From: JBGAWK01 sp044227665
GTDB lineage: Bacteria; Bacteroidota; Bacteroidia; Chitinophagales; JADIYW01
Assembly (NCBI GenBank): GCA_044227665.1
Contig: JBGAWK010000004.1
Location: 34,663-98,662, forward strand
Length of the DNA stretch: 64,000 nt
Direction: 5' to 3'
Numbering within the stretch: the stretch's first letter is position 1; the number at the start of each line of letters is the position of its first letter. The notes beneath the pieces are model-generated. The model ran no database searches. It had not been told where the DNA came from and worked only from the letters and a program-made list of their open reading frames with translations. Below are positions 9,959 to 19,474 of this stretch, piece by piece. The position numbers were made by a program, and so were the translations under genes.

Positions 9959-10749
9959 TGTATAGCAATTTGGATAGGATAAAACACTATTTGTCCTACA
10001 AGAAAAAGGCGAAGTCGGCATTTCGGCTTCATTCCCCTTTTGTATTTGATTTTTATAGGCACGTGCTACATGACAAGAAACCTTATGAGGCTTACACTCT
10101 TGTTGAAAATTTTCGCAAGCTATCAAAAAAAGATAGTACGCAAATAGAAATTACCGACTTCGGTGCTGGCTCTCGCATATTCGATGGCAATATCAGAAAA
10201 GTAAAAGATATAGCCAACACAAGTTTGAAGCCCAAAAAGTATGCCCAACTCTTGTTTCGCATAGCCCAATATTATAAGCCTGAATACATCCTGGAGCTAG
10301 GTACTTCACTTGGCATTACCACGGCATATTTGGCAAAAGGAAACCCCAAAGCCAAAATCCTCACTATGGAAGGATGCCCTGAAATTGCAGGAGTAGCCCA
10401 AAAGAATTTTGAACTATTAGAACTCTCAAATATAGAGATATTGATAGGTAATTTTGATGATACCTTGCCAAAACTCTTAGCATCCAATCCAAAGTTTTCC
10501 TTGGTTTTCATAGATGGCAACCACAGATATGAGCCTACCCTACGCTATCTTTCACTACTTTTACCTTATCTAGATAACGATGCCTTTCTAATATTCGATG
10601 ACATCCACTGGTCGGAAGAGATGGAGAAGGCTTGGCATGACATTCAGCAACATACGGAAATCACCATGACTGTTGACCTCTATGAAATAGGCTTGGCATT
10701 TATCCGCAAAGAGAAAAAAGAGAAAGAAAATTTTGTGCTAAAATTTTGA
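9958..10749 (+). CDS. Class I SAM-dependent O-methyltransferase-like protein
   Basis: Predicted SAM-dependent methyltransferase of 263 residues. The Rossmann glycine loop appears as ILELGTSLGITTAYLAKG (about residues 109-126). It is followed by an acidic strand end (LTMEGCP) and the motif SLVFIDGNHRYEPTLRYL, as in catechol O-methyltransferase-type enzymes. The N-terminus RLHSPFVFDFY is typical of a Bacteroidota subfamily of unknown substrate. Its start codon overlaps the stop of the cystathionine beta-synthase gene (TAATG), which implies translational coupling. A link to sulfur/SAM metabolism is suggestive only. Confidence 0.85.
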   Translation: MYSNLDRIKHYLSYKKKAKSAFRLHSPFVFDFYRHVLHDKKPYEAYTLVENFRKLSKKDSTQIEITDFGAGSRIFDGNIRKVKDIANTSLKPKKYAQLLFRIAQYYKPEYILELGTSLGITTAYLAKGNPKAKILTMEGCPEIAGVAQKNFELLELSNIEILIGNFDDTLPKLLASNPKFSLVFIDGNHRYEPTLRYLSLLLPYLDNDAFLIFDDIHWSEEMEKAWHDIQQHTEITMTVDLYEIGLAFIRKEKKEKENFVLKF

Positions 10750-10870
10750 TAGCCATCATAAAACGGTACAAATAATATCCGCAATTGTGGAGTAATCTCT
10801 TGAATTTTATCTTACACCAAAATATCCAAACGCAAACCCCTGCTCTTCAACATAAGATAGAAAAAGAATA

Positions 10871-11353
10871 TCAAAGACCTTTTGCCAATTCCTGCAAATT
10901 ATCTTTTTCTATCTTTACGGTAATCCAAGAGGAATCTAAGCTAGCATTTAGTGTCTTATAGAACTCTATAGCTGGCGTATTCCAATCCAATACATGCCAA
11001 CGGAGTTGGTTAACCCCATTTTTACTACCTTCTCTTATCAATTCATTGACGAGTAATCTACCTATGCCCATACGTCTATGACTATCTCTTACGATAAGAT
11101 CATCCAAATATATCATCTTACCCTTCCATGTAGAATATCCATAATAATACACTGCGGCACCCACTACCACTTCTCCATCTTTGGCTACATAAGCTTTGTA
11201 ATAAGGCTGTTCACATGTTCCCTCATAAAAAAAATTGGCAAAAGTATTGGAGGGTTCCTCCGGCTCTTTCTCATAAATAGCAAGTTCTTTTATCAAAGTG
11301 TAAATTCCTTGTAAATCATCTGGTGTAGCTCTAGAAATTTCAATATTTTTCAT
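10871..11353 (-). CDS. GNAT-family N-acetyltransferase
   Basis: GNAT-fold acetyltransferase of about 160 residues. The acetyl-CoA pyrophosphate loop is visible as SHRRMGIGRLLVNELI (R-x-x-G-x-G/A). The later DWNTPAIEFYKTLNA stretch is typical of diamine/thialysine acetyltransferase-like (SAT family) members. The frame is open to 11392, but the ATG at 11353 starts the conserved sequence (MKNIEISRATPDDL) and leaves room for a promoter. It diverges from fbp across only 38 bp. The substrate is not determined; a polyamine or amino-acid analogue is possible by family resemblance. Confidence 0.9.
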   Translation of the reverse strand: MKNIEISRATPDDLQGIYTLIKELAIYEKEPEEPSNTFANFFYEGTCEQPYYKAYVAKDGEVVVGAAVYYYGYSTWKGKMIYLDDLIVRDSHRRMGIGRLLVNELIREGSKNGVNQLRWHVLDWNTPAIEFYKTLNASLDSSWITVKIEKDNLQELAKGL

Positions 11354-11365
11354 CCTGCAATACTT

Positions 11366-11373
11366 TATATTTG
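11366..11373 (+). promoter_or_regulatory. Candidate -7 box (TATATTTG) for fbp
   Basis: TATATTTG matches TAnnTTTG and lies 18 nt upstream of the fbp ATG at 11392, inside the 38-bp divergent gap. Confidence 0.5.
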
Positions 11374-11379
11374 CAAAGG

Positions 11380-11387
11380 CAAAAATA
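11380..11387 (-). promoter_or_regulatory. Candidate -7 box (TATTTTTG) for the GNAT gene
   Basis: The minus strand reads TATTTTTG, a TAnnTTTG match 26 nt upstream of the GNAT ATG. It lies downstream of the fbp box, so the two divergent promoters overlap face to face. Confidence 0.45.
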
Positions 11388-11391
11388 CACA

Positions 11392-12381
11392 ATGATGCAA
11401 AGACTTATTACCATAGATGAATTTATTAGCTCAGAACAACAAAAATTTTCTAAGGCCACGGGCGAACTTTCCAGACTATTGAGAGATATAAGCGTAGCTG
11501 CTAAGATAGTAAACAGAGACCTACGCCATGCCGGATTAGTAGATAATATTCTCGGTAATACTGGCAATGTAAATATACAAGGTGAAGAGGTAAAGAAATT
11601 GGACGAATTTGCCAACACTATACTTATTAAGTGCCTGAAAACCAGTGGTGAATGTTGCGGCATAGCTTCAGAGGAAGAAGATACTTTTGTAAGTTTTCAT
11701 AAAGATGAAGAAAGTAGTACTGCCAAGTATGTAGTACTTTTCGACCCTTTGGACGGTTCTTCCAACATAGATGTTCTAGCACCTGTAGGTACTATCTTTT
11801 CTATATATAGGAGAATTTCTCCATTAGGCAGCCCCTGCACTACAGCAGATTTCCTCCAGCCGGGAAAAAAGCAAATAGCGGCAGGATATATTTTATATGG
11901 CTCCAGTACTATGATGGTATATACCACAGGAAATGGTGTAAATGGGTTCACCTTAGATAATTCTATTGGAGAGTTTTGTCTTTCCCACCCCCATATTCAC
12001 ACGCCTGAGGAGGCAACTACCTACTCCATAAATCAGGGTAATTACAACTCTTTTCCCGATGATGTAAAAGAATTTGTCAACGACTGTATGGATGACACTA
12101 AGCACAAGCCCTTTTCTCTAAGATATATAGGTTCTATGGTAGGTGACTTTCACCGAAATCTTATCAAAGGAGGTATTTTCATGTATCCAAAGGATAAAAA
12201 ATCAGGTAAGGGAAAGCTTCGTCTGATGTATGAATGTAATCCTATGGCATTTCTACAGGAGCAGGCTATGGGTATCGCCACAGATGGTACACAGCCTATT
12301 ATGGACATCATCCCTCATGAACTACACCAAAGAGTTCCTATATTTATAGGCTCCAAGAATCTTGTGCAGCGGTTCTTATGA
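11392..12381 (+). CDS. fbp: Fructose-1,6-bisphosphatase class 1
   Basis: Gluconeogenic enzyme that hydrolyses fructose 1,6-bisphosphate to fructose 6-phosphate, Mg2+-dependent and cytosolic. The protein of about 329 residues has the class 1 metal-binding motif in VLFDPLDGSSNIDVLAPVG, the upstream acidic pair SEEEDTF, and the C-terminal substrate-binding KLRLMYECNPMAFLQEQAMG. Two ATGs (11392 and 11395) are possible; a TTG further upstream falls within the promoter box. Its stop overlaps the start of the PAP2 pseudogene (ATGA-type overlap), so the two once formed an operon. Confidence 0.96.
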   Translation: MMQRLITIDEFISSEQQKFSKATGELSRLLRDISVAAKIVNRDLRHAGLVDNILGNTGNVNIQGEEVKKLDEFANTILIKCLKTSGECCGIASEEEDTFVSFHKDEESSTAKYVVLFDPLDGSSNIDVLAPVGTIFSIYRRISPLGSPCTTADFLQPGKKQIAAGYILYGSSTMMVYTTGNGVNGFTLDNSIGEFCLSHPHIHTPEEATTYSINQGNYNSFPDDVKEFVNDCMDDTKHKPFSLRYIGSMVGDFHRNLIKGGIFMYPKDKKSGKGKLRLMYECNPMAFLQEQAMGIATDGTQPIMDIIPHELHQRVPIFIGSKNLVQRFL

Positions 12382-13170
12382 GAATGGGAAATTATTTTCT
12401 CATCACGCTACTATGTAACATTACTATTATTTATGGAAAATTCAGCACAAGTATATATAGGCTACATTCTGGCATAGGCATCCCAATATTTTCCATAGCC
12501 ACAGGAGTGGGTATCAGTAGTATTTTTTTAGAAAAAAATATCTGCAATAAGTTTGGAAGAGGTGCAAAATTTAGATAAGAATACCCTAAATAGTTTTGAC
12601 CATTATGCCGTAAGCCAACATTCCATTGCAGCAGAAAAATGTAGTGATGCTTACCAATATTACTCCCGGTCTATGATTTGCAGGCAAAAATGCTAGCAAC
12701 CATTGGAAATATATTATTCCAATGTGGATAGAAACGTTCACTTTCAATACAGCCTTTAATTTAAGCATTAAAGCTCTTGCAGGACGGATAAGACCCTATG
12801 CTTATCGCTTGAGCGACAGAAGTTATGGTAAATCAGCGCGAAGTTCTTTCTATTCAGGACACACATCATCTTCAGCGTCATCCACATTTTTTACAGCTAC
12901 GGTCTATTCGCGATTATATCCTAATAGTAGAGGGGGAAGCCAGTAGTATGGGCAGGTGCGGCACTACGCCCAGCAATTGCAGGCATTTGTAGAGTAGCAG
13001 CAGGACAGCATCATTGGACAGATGTCATCACGAGATATGCCATAGGAGCATGTATAGGCACACTTGTTTCCTTTTGCATCAAAAAAAATTTGAAAATAAA
13101 ATCCCCACAAAAAAGGCTGTCACATTGTAAATATATCATATTAAATCATAATTTTACGGTTTATGGCTGA
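12378..13170 (+). pseudogene. PAP2-family phosphatase pseudogene (three frame changes)
   Basis: Remnant of a secreted or membrane PAP2 (type 2 phosphatidic acid phosphatase-like) gene. A signal-like N-terminus is in frame 3 (12378-12578). A middle part (LEEVQNLDKNTLNSFDHYAV) is in frame 1. The first catalytic part is in frame 2, with KALAGRIRP (K-x6-RP) and FYSGHTSS (SGH). The last catalytic part returns to frame 1 after a five-G run at 12932-12936 and holds RVAAGQHHWTDV. All three PAP2 signature blocks survive, but in different frames. This suggests recent inactivation or sequencing indels. The start overlaps the fbp stop. Confidence 0.85.
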
Positions 13171-14833
13171 ATATACGCCTTTATATCCCAATGCCTCAGA
13201 CATGCCTATAGCACGTATAGCGCGCCGTCGTGAAGAGATATTGGAGAAAGTCATAGAAAACAGTTTGGAATATATAGAAGACCATTACCCCAAGAACTTT
13301 GCCATCAGAAAAGAAATAGCTAAGACCTTGTATTTGGAGCGTATCCGCATTCGCAACGAATCTTGGGAAGTAGATCCCGAAGATGAGCCTCAGTTCTGGT
13401 CCGACATCAAAAGATCTTTATCTAATAGCGATCCAAATCTTACTGAAAAAGACGAAGCACAGCGTGTAGAAAAAGAGATGGCAAAGAAGATAATATCTAG
13501 ATATGCACAAGAGATTATCAGCAATTTCGACACAAAAGTATATAAGTTTGCAGAGCAATTTTTGCCTCGATTCTTTGGCAGATTATTGAATGGCACCACC
13601 TTGGGGTGGCGCGGTTTTTTTAGCCCCAAAGTATTGCTGGAGAACCGATTGTTTGTCACTGGTCCCATAGAAAAGATACGCAGACTAGCTACAAAGGGCA
13701 CCATAATATTAGTACCTACACATTTCAGCAATCTGGATTCTATCATTATTGGATTTGGGATGCATACTATTGGGTTGCCTGCCTTTCAGTATGGAGCAGG
13801 TCTAAATCTTTTTAACAGCAAACTTGTAGCCTTCTTTATGGGCAACTTAGGTGCTTACAAGTTGGATAGACGTAAGAAAAATCCATTGTATCTAGAAACG
13901 TTAAAAGCATTCTCACGAATAAATATCTTAGAAGGTGCCAATACTATTTTCTTTCCTGGGGGTACCCGCTCACGTTCTGGAGCAATAGAAAAAGACTTGA
14001 AACTTGGACTCTTGGGAACGGTATTAGACGCACAAAGGGCTCACTACGAAAATATATCCACCGACAAGCCTACAAAAATTTTTATCCTTCCTCTCACTAC
14101 AAGTTATCACTTTGTATTGGAAGCCTCGTCCTTGATAGAAGAAGAGCTGAAACGTAGTGGCAAGGAACAATTTATTCTCCCTGATGACCAATTTAGCAAC
14201 TGGAAAGCGTGGATAAAATTCTTTAAAGAACTATTTCTCAATTCCTCAGAAATTACGCTTTCCCTCAGCGACCCCATGGATGTATTTGGTAACAAACTAG
14301 ATGACGACGGTAACAGTATAGACACCTATGGCAATAATATTCCTATCCAAAATTATTTTTCTACTAAAGGGAAAATGAAAGCTGATGAACAACGCGAACA
14401 AGAATACACTAGGTTGTTAGGAGATATTTTAGTAGAAAAATTTCATACAGGCAATACCGTTTACTCTTCTCATTTAGTATGTTTTACTGCCTTTGAAATA
14501 ATCAAGCAGCGCAATAAAGACTTAGACTTGTACTCATTGCTGAGATTGCCTGAGGAAGATAGAGAAATAGACTGGGATGATTACATCTTTACTTGCAGCA
14601 GAGTCCGTGATGAAATTTATCATCTCAACAACAATAACAAAATTAAGATTGCGCCACATATTACTGGAGAAATAGAGGAAGTGATAGAGCATGGCATCCG
14701 TAATGTAGGCATGTATCATGCCCAAGTACCTATACTCAGGCTAGAAAATGGCAATATGAGTTCTGAAGACTTGAAATTATTATTTTACTACCATAATAGA
14801 CTAGAGGGGTATGAACTTCATAAGTACATCTGA
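13163..14833 (+). CDS. PlsC-type 1-acyl-glycerol-3-phosphate acyltransferase, large form
   Basis: Membrane-associated acyltransferase for phospholipid synthesis, 556 residues, much longer than classic PlsC. The HX4D catalytic motif is PTHFSNLDS with His187 and Asp192; the substrate-binding block is FFPGGTRSRSGA. The long N-terminal (about 150 residues) and C-terminal extensions are typical of the large Bacteroidota members, and it could act on glycerol 3-phosphate or on lysophosphatidate. It overlaps gpsA by 23 bp, which ties it to glycerol-3-phosphate supply. The exact acyl acceptor is inferred. Confidence 0.87.
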   Translation: MAEYTPLYPNASDMPIARIARRREEILEKVIENSLEYIEDHYPKNFAIRKEIAKTLYLERIRIRNESWEVDPEDEPQFWSDIKRSLSNSDPNLTEKDEAQRVEKEMAKKIISRYAQEIISNFDTKVYKFAEQFLPRFFGRLLNGTTLGWRGFFSPKVLLENRLFVTGPIEKIRRLATKGTIILVPTHFSNLDSIIIGFGMHTIGLPAFQYGAGLNLFNSKLVAFFMGNLGAYKLDRRKKNPLYLETLKAFSRINILEGANTIFFPGGTRSRSGAIEKDLKLGLLGTVLDAQRAHYENISTDKPTKIFILPLTTSYHFVLEASSLIEEELKRSGKEQFILPDDQFSNWKAWIKFFKELFLNSSEITLSLSDPMDVFGNKLDDDGNSIDTYGNNIPIQNYFSTKGKMKADEQREQEYTRLLGDILVEKFHTGNTVYSSHLVCFTAFEIIKQRNKDLDLYSLLRLPEEDREIDWDDYIFTCSRVRDEIYHLNNNNKIKIAPHITGEIEEVIEHGIRNVGMYHAQVPILRLENGNMSSEDLKLLFYYHNRLEGYELHKYI

Positions 14834-15872
14834 CAAACCTCCTATCGGCGTGATAGGTTCCGGTAGTTTTGGTACTGCCATAGCCAATCTTTTAGCTGAG
14901 AATAACGATGTCATCCTTTATGCCCGTAGAGATGAAGTAATCCATGCTATCAACATGGACAAATCCCATATTGGACAAATAATACATACTAGGGTTTTTG
15001 CTACTAAAGACATAGAATTTTTGTGCAAGAATTGCTATCTCATCTTTCCCAGTGTGCCCTCAGACAGTTTCAGGACTGTAATGAAGCAGTTTGCTCCATA
15101 TCTTCGTCCCGATCATATTTTGATACATACTACCAAGGGATTAGACATCAAACTTCCTGAAGAGAAAACCCTGCTGGATAATGACATTTCACTTTCCACC
15201 AAAGATATAATCACCATGAGTAAGGTTATCATGCAAGAAACCTTGGTGAAGCGTATAGGATGTCTTTCGGGTCCCAATCTTTCCAAAGAGCTGGCAGATA
15301 AGCAGCCAGCAGCTACTGTTATAGCCTCTAAGTTTGATGAAGTAATCAGAGAAGGTGAATTTGCGATAAGAAGTATTAGATTCCAGACCTATGGCAACTC
15401 CGACATCTTAGGTGTAGAGCTCGCAGGCGTATTGAAAAATACTATGGCCATAGCCGCCGGAGTAGTTGGCGGTCTTGGATATGGACACAATGCTTCCGCC
15501 TTCCTTATTGCCAGAGGACTGGGAGAGATAATACGCATAGGTGCGGCACTAGGAGCTATGCCTTCGGCATTTCTAGGCATTGCAGGCATAGGTGATTTGG
15601 TAGCCACATGCACCAGTCCCCTAAGTAGAAATTATACTGTAGGCTATAGACTAGCTAAAGGCGAGAAGCTTTCTGAAATCATTGCCACATCTTCAGAAGT
15701 AGCAGAAGGCATCAAAACGGTAAATATTTGCAAAAAACTATCCGAAAAAATGGATATACGAATCCCAATAATAGAGACTACATACAAAGTATTATATGAA
15801 AATCTTGCAGTAAGCGAAGCCGTCAAATATCTTATGAATTACAGATGGATAGCTGATGTAGATTTTATATAA
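14811..15872 (+). CDS. gpsA: NAD(P)-dependent glycerol-3-phosphate dehydrogenase
   Basis: Reduces dihydroxyacetone phosphate to sn-glycerol 3-phosphate for phospholipid synthesis in the cytosol. The 353-residue protein has an N-terminal nucleotide-binding fold (GVIGSGSFGTAIANLLAE), the GpsA block LSGPNLSKELADKQPAAT, the catalytic lysine in ELAGVLKNTMAIAAG, and the C-terminal SRNYTVGYRLAKGE. The length is normal. It overlaps the acyltransferase gene by 23 bp, so both are likely translated from one mRNA: one makes glycerol 3-phosphate and the other acylates it or its product. Confidence 0.96.
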   Translation: MNFISTSDKPPIGVIGSGSFGTAIANLLAENNDVILYARRDEVIHAINMDKSHIGQIIHTRVFATKDIEFLCKNCYLIFPSVPSDSFRTVMKQFAPYLRPDHILIHTTKGLDIKLPEEKTLLDNDISLSTKDIITMSKVIMQETLVKRIGCLSGPNLSKELADKQPAATVIASKFDEVIREGEFAIRSIRFQTYGNSDILGVELAGVLKNTMAIAAGVVGGLGYGHNASAFLIARGLGEIIRIGAALGAMPSAFLGIAGIGDLVATCTSPLSRNYTVGYRLAKGEKLSEIIATSSEVAEGIKTVNICKKLSEKMDIRIPIIETTYKVLYENLAVSEAVKYLMNYRWIADVDFI

Positions 15873-16034
15873 CAAAATCATTATAGACTTTTACCTAAAG
15901 TGTGGATATTACATATTATTTATTCTCAAAATAAATATTCATTTTTAACATCATAAATCACAATCTATCTAATACAATTCTGTTATTTTGACATGAATTA
16001 CATTTTGGTAGGTTTTTTGAACTGATAGTATTTT

Positions 16035-18596
16035 ATGGAAGCAAAATTTTCACCAGAAGTCAAGGAAGTAATATCTTTCAGTAGAGAGGAAGCATTAAGG
16101 CTGAACCATGACTTTATAGGTATAGAACATCTTCTACTGGGACTCATCCGAGAAGGAGAAAGTATGGCAATAAAAGTTCTAAAGTCTTTAGATGTAGATC
16201 TTAGACTACTAAGACATAAAATCGAAGAAAGTATCAAAGACAAAATTAGTGCATTCCCTGTCAATGCAGCAAGTTTACCACTCACAAAGCAAGCAGAGAA
16301 AGTATTGAAGGTAACGGTATTGGAAGCAAAATTCATGAAAAGCGATGCCATCAGTGCTGAACATCTTTTACTATCTATACTAAAAACCAAAGACAATGTG
16401 GCAACACAACTCTTGAATAAAATGGACCTAAACTATGAAGTCTTCAAAGCCGAACTAGACTATATGACAGGCAATGGCAATACAGCGTCTCCCGAGATGT
16501 CCTCAGACTATGCTGATGAAAACTGGGAAGAAGAGGAGCAAAAGGCAAAAAGCTTCTCTAGTGGTAATACCAAGAAATCCAATATCAAATCCAATACGCC
16601 TGTATTAGATAATTTCGGCAGAGACATCACCCGACTTGCGGAAGAAGACAAGCTAGATCCTATTGTAGGCAGGGAGCAAGAGATAGAACGTGTATCTCAG
16701 ATACTCAGCCGAAGAAAGAAAAACAATCCTATTCTCATCGGCGAACCTGGCGTAGGAAAGTCGGCAATAGTAGAAGGATTGGCTCTGCGAATTATCCAAA
16801 AGAAGGTATCTAGAGTATTATTTAATAAGCGTATCGTCATGCTCGATTTGGCAGCACTAGTTGCTGGAACAAAATACAGAGGACAATTTGAAGAACGCAT
16901 CAAAGCAATAATGACAGAACTCGAAAAGAATAGAGATGTTATTTTGTTTATTGATGAGATACATACTATAGTAGGCGCTGGCGGAGCTACAGGATCGCTG
17001 GATGCTTCCAATATTTTCAAGCCTGCATTAGCACGGGGTGAACTACAATGCATAGGGGCTTCTACCCTGGATGAATACCGACAGTATATTGAAAAAGATG
17101 GCGCATTGGATCGTAGATTCCAAAAAGTAACTATAGATCCGCCAAGTCCCGAAGAGACCCTGATAATCATCCACAATCTAAAACCCAAATACGAAGAGTT
17201 TCATAATGTCACCTATTCTGATGAGGCATTGAAAGCCAGTGTAATGCTATCTTCCCGATATATCTCAGACAGATTTTTGCCAGACAAAGCTATAGATGTA
17301 ATAGATGAAGTAGGGGCTAGAGTACATCTCAAAAACATACATGTACCTGAAAATATCACTCAGCTAGAAACAGATATTGAAGCTATAAAGGAAAAGAAAA
17401 ACCTAGTAGTACGAAGTCAGAAATATGAAGAAGCCGCAAGTCTCAGAGATAAGGAAAAACAGCTCTTGGATGACTTGGAATCCGCAAAGAAGCAGTGGGA
17501 AGAAGACAGCAAGATTAGGAAATATCCTGTTACAGAAGAGGACATCGCAGAAGTAGTAGCCATGATGACGGGTATACCCGTAAAGCGTGTAGCGCAGTCT
17601 GAGAGCAAGAAACTTGCCCACATGGCTGATGACCTCAAGAAAATGGTCATAGGTCAGGATGAAGCTGTGGCGAAGATTACCAAAGCCATCCAAAGAAACA
17701 GAGTGGGTCTCAAAGATCCCAAAAAACCTATAGGAAGCTTCATATTCCTAGGCCCTACAGGCGTAGGTAAGACAGAACTCGCTAAATCTTTGGCTCGCTA
17801 TATGTTCGACACAGAAGATGCCCTCATCCGTATAGACATGTCCGAATACATGGAAAAGTTCAGCATCTCTCGCCTCATAGGCGCACCTCCGGGATATGTA
17901 GGCTATGAAGAAGGTGGGCAGCTTACCGAAAAAGTACGCCGCAAGCCCTACTCTGTCATCTTATTGGACGAGATAGAAAAAGCACATCCCGATGTATATA
18001 ATGTATTGTTACAAGTATTGGATGATGGGCAGCTTACAGACGGCATGGGCAGAAAGGTGGATTTCAAAAACACTGTAATCATCATGACTTCCAATATAGG
18101 CGTACGTCAGTTAAAAGATTTCGGCACAGGTGTAGGCTTTGCTACCTCTGCCAAAGTAGATGCCATAGACAGCCATACTAAAGGTGTGATACAGAAGGCT
18201 CTCTCAAAGACTTTCTCTCCCGAATTCCTCAACCGTATTGATGATGTCATCATCTTCAACAGCTTAGAAAAACCTCAGATACACGCTATCATAGATATTG
18301 CATTGCACCATGTATTCCGCCGTATAGAAGCCTTGGGCTATCTTATTTCCTTATCCGATGCCGCCAAAGATTTCTTATCAGAAAAGGGCTATGATCCACA
18401 GTTTGGTGCCAGACCTCTGCATAGGGCTATCCAAAAATATATGGAAGACCCCTTAGCAGAAGAAATATTAAAATCTGAAATGAGCGAAGGTGATACTGTA
18501 TTTGTGGATATAAATCCCGACGATACGGCAGTGCTGAAATTTACAGTAAAAAAGGGAAAGAAAAAATCTGCCAAACCTGCCAATAACGAGCAATAA
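16035..18596 (+). CDS. clpC: ATP-dependent Clp protease ATP-binding subunit ClpC
   Basis: Class I Hsp100 unfoldase that feeds substrates to ClpP. The 853 residues show paired Clp N-terminal repeats (about 3-145), the first AAA+ module (Walker A GEPGVGKSAIV), and a UVR/coiled-coil insert (EEAASLRDKEKQLLDDLE). The second AAA+ module has Walker A GPTGVGKTELA and pore loop APPGYVGYEEGGQL, and a C-terminal ClpB-type D2 small domain follows. A VGF-type ClpP-docking loop (FGTGVGFAT) is present, which distinguishes it from ClpB. It stands alone after a gap of about 160 bp. Its stop abuts the stop of the convergent channel gene. Confidence 0.96.
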   Translation: MEAKFSPEVKEVISFSREEALRLNHDFIGIEHLLLGLIREGESMAIKVLKSLDVDLRLLRHKIEESIKDKISAFPVNAASLPLTKQAEKVLKVTVLEAKFMKSDAISAEHLLLSILKTKDNVATQLLNKMDLNYEVFKAELDYMTGNGNTASPEMSSDYADENWEEEEQKAKSFSSGNTKKSNIKSNTPVLDNFGRDITRLAEEDKLDPIVGREQEIERVSQILSRRKKNNPILIGEPGVGKSAIVEGLALRIIQKKVSRVLFNKRIVMLDLAALVAGTKYRGQFEERIKAIMTELEKNRDVILFIDEIHTIVGAGGATGSLDASNIFKPALARGELQCIGASTLDEYRQYIEKDGALDRRFQKVTIDPPSPEETLIIIHNLKPKYEEFHNVTYSDEALKASVMLSSRYISDRFLPDKAIDVIDEVGARVHLKNIHVPENITQLETDIEAIKEKKNLVVRSQKYEEAASLRDKEKQLLDDLESAKKQWEEDSKIRKYPVTEEDIAEVVAMMTGIPVKRVAQSESKKLAHMADDLKKMVIGQDEAVAKITKAIQRNRVGLKDPKKPIGSFIFLGPTGVGKTELAKSLARYMFDTEDALIRIDMSEYMEKFSISRLIGAPPGYVGYEEGGQLTEKVRRKPYSVILLDEIEKAHPDVYNVLLQVLDDGQLTDGMGRKVDFKNTVIIMTSNIGVRQLKDFGTGVGFATSAKVDAIDSHTKGVIQKALSKTFSPEFLNRIDDVIIFNSLEKPQIHAIIDIALHHVFRRIEALGYLISLSDAAKDFLSEKGYDPQFGARPLHRAIQKYMEDPLAEEILKSEMSEGDTVFVDINPDDTAVLKFTVKKGKKKSAKPANNEQ

Positions 18597-19385
18597 TCAA
18601 CTCATAATATTAATAAGAAAGTTTAAGTCCTCAGCATGGGGATTTGCAATCTTATTGGCAATATAGGCGCCGCCTATATGTTCGGGGAGTATTACTTCAT
18701 TGGCACCCGCCATCTTCAGTTTATTCACGTTTTCGGGATCGGAAGCTCTGCTGTATATCGTGATATTTTTATTCTTCTCTCGTGCAGACAATACTACAAA
18801 TACATTTTCAGCATCAGAAGGTAGTGTAGCCACAAAGGCTCTAGCTCTCTCTATGCCTAGCGCATCCAGCACCTTGTCATTGGTAGCATTGCCTTCGATA
18901 TAGATAATATTCTTTCTATCCAAAATATCTATCTTCTGAGGATCTTTTTCTACTATCACATATTGTACATTATTGCTGTGCAATGTTTCCAAAATAGCAT
19001 GACCCAAGCGGCCATAGCCACATATTATCACATGATTGTTTAGCGATGCTAATTTTTTTTCCATCCTTTTGTATTTAATATATAAAGTAAAATCCCCTTC
19101 TAATATAATAGTCGTAATCCTTGTCACTGTAAATGACAGCAAGCCTATACTTGTAAAGATAATAAACATAGTAAAAAGCTTCCCTAAAACCGATAAAGGG
19201 AAAATCTCATGAAATCCTACAGTAGAACCCGTGATTACTGTCATATATAGTGCATCAAACCAATTTGCATCTTCTATATACATATACCCCAATGTCCCAG
19301 TAATCAATAGGACAACGAAGATGGTAGTACACAAAATAAGTGTATTAATTATCCGAGATGTATAGTCGGTATTAACGGAATACAT
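18597..19385 (-). CDS. Two-TM potassium channel with RCK/TrkA-N domain
   Basis: Inner-membrane K+ channel subunit of about 262 residues. Two transmembrane helices (about residues 15-38 and 75-100) flank a pore loop with filter TVGFHE. They are followed by a cytosolic RCK domain (HVIICGYGRLGHAILETL) that binds nucleotide. The filter differs from the common TVGYG/TVGFG by His in the last glycine position. The frame is open to a TTG at 19400, but the ATG at 19385 is preferred. It is tail-to-tail with clpC with no spacer. Confidence 0.9.
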   Translation of the reverse strand: MYSVNTDYTSRIINTLILCTTIFVVLLITGTLGYMYIEDANWFDALYMTVITGSTVGFHEIFPLSVLGKLFTMFIIFTSIGLLSFTVTRITTIILEGDFTLYIKYKRMEKKLASLNNHVIICGYGRLGHAILETLHSNNVQYVIVEKDPQKIDILDRKNIIYIEGNATNDKVLDALGIERARAFVATLPSDAENVFVVLSAREKNKNITIYSRASDPENVNKLKMAGANEVILPEHIGGAYIANKIANPHAEDLNFLINIMS

Positions 19386-19474
19386 GGTTAAAGAACGCAA
19401 AATACTACGTATTTGAAAATTATTAAGAATATAGGATAATTATTTTATTCCTTACACCAAAAAAATAAACCATC

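Noticed and set aside
10750..10870. Possible tRNA or small RNA in the gap after the methyltransferase
   Set aside because: No cloverleaf arms, T-loop sequence or terminator-like stem could be found.
15873..16034. CIRCE-like or other heat-shock operator before clpC
   Set aside because: No inverted repeat of the expected length was seen; the gap is AT-rich with no exact TAnnTTTG box.
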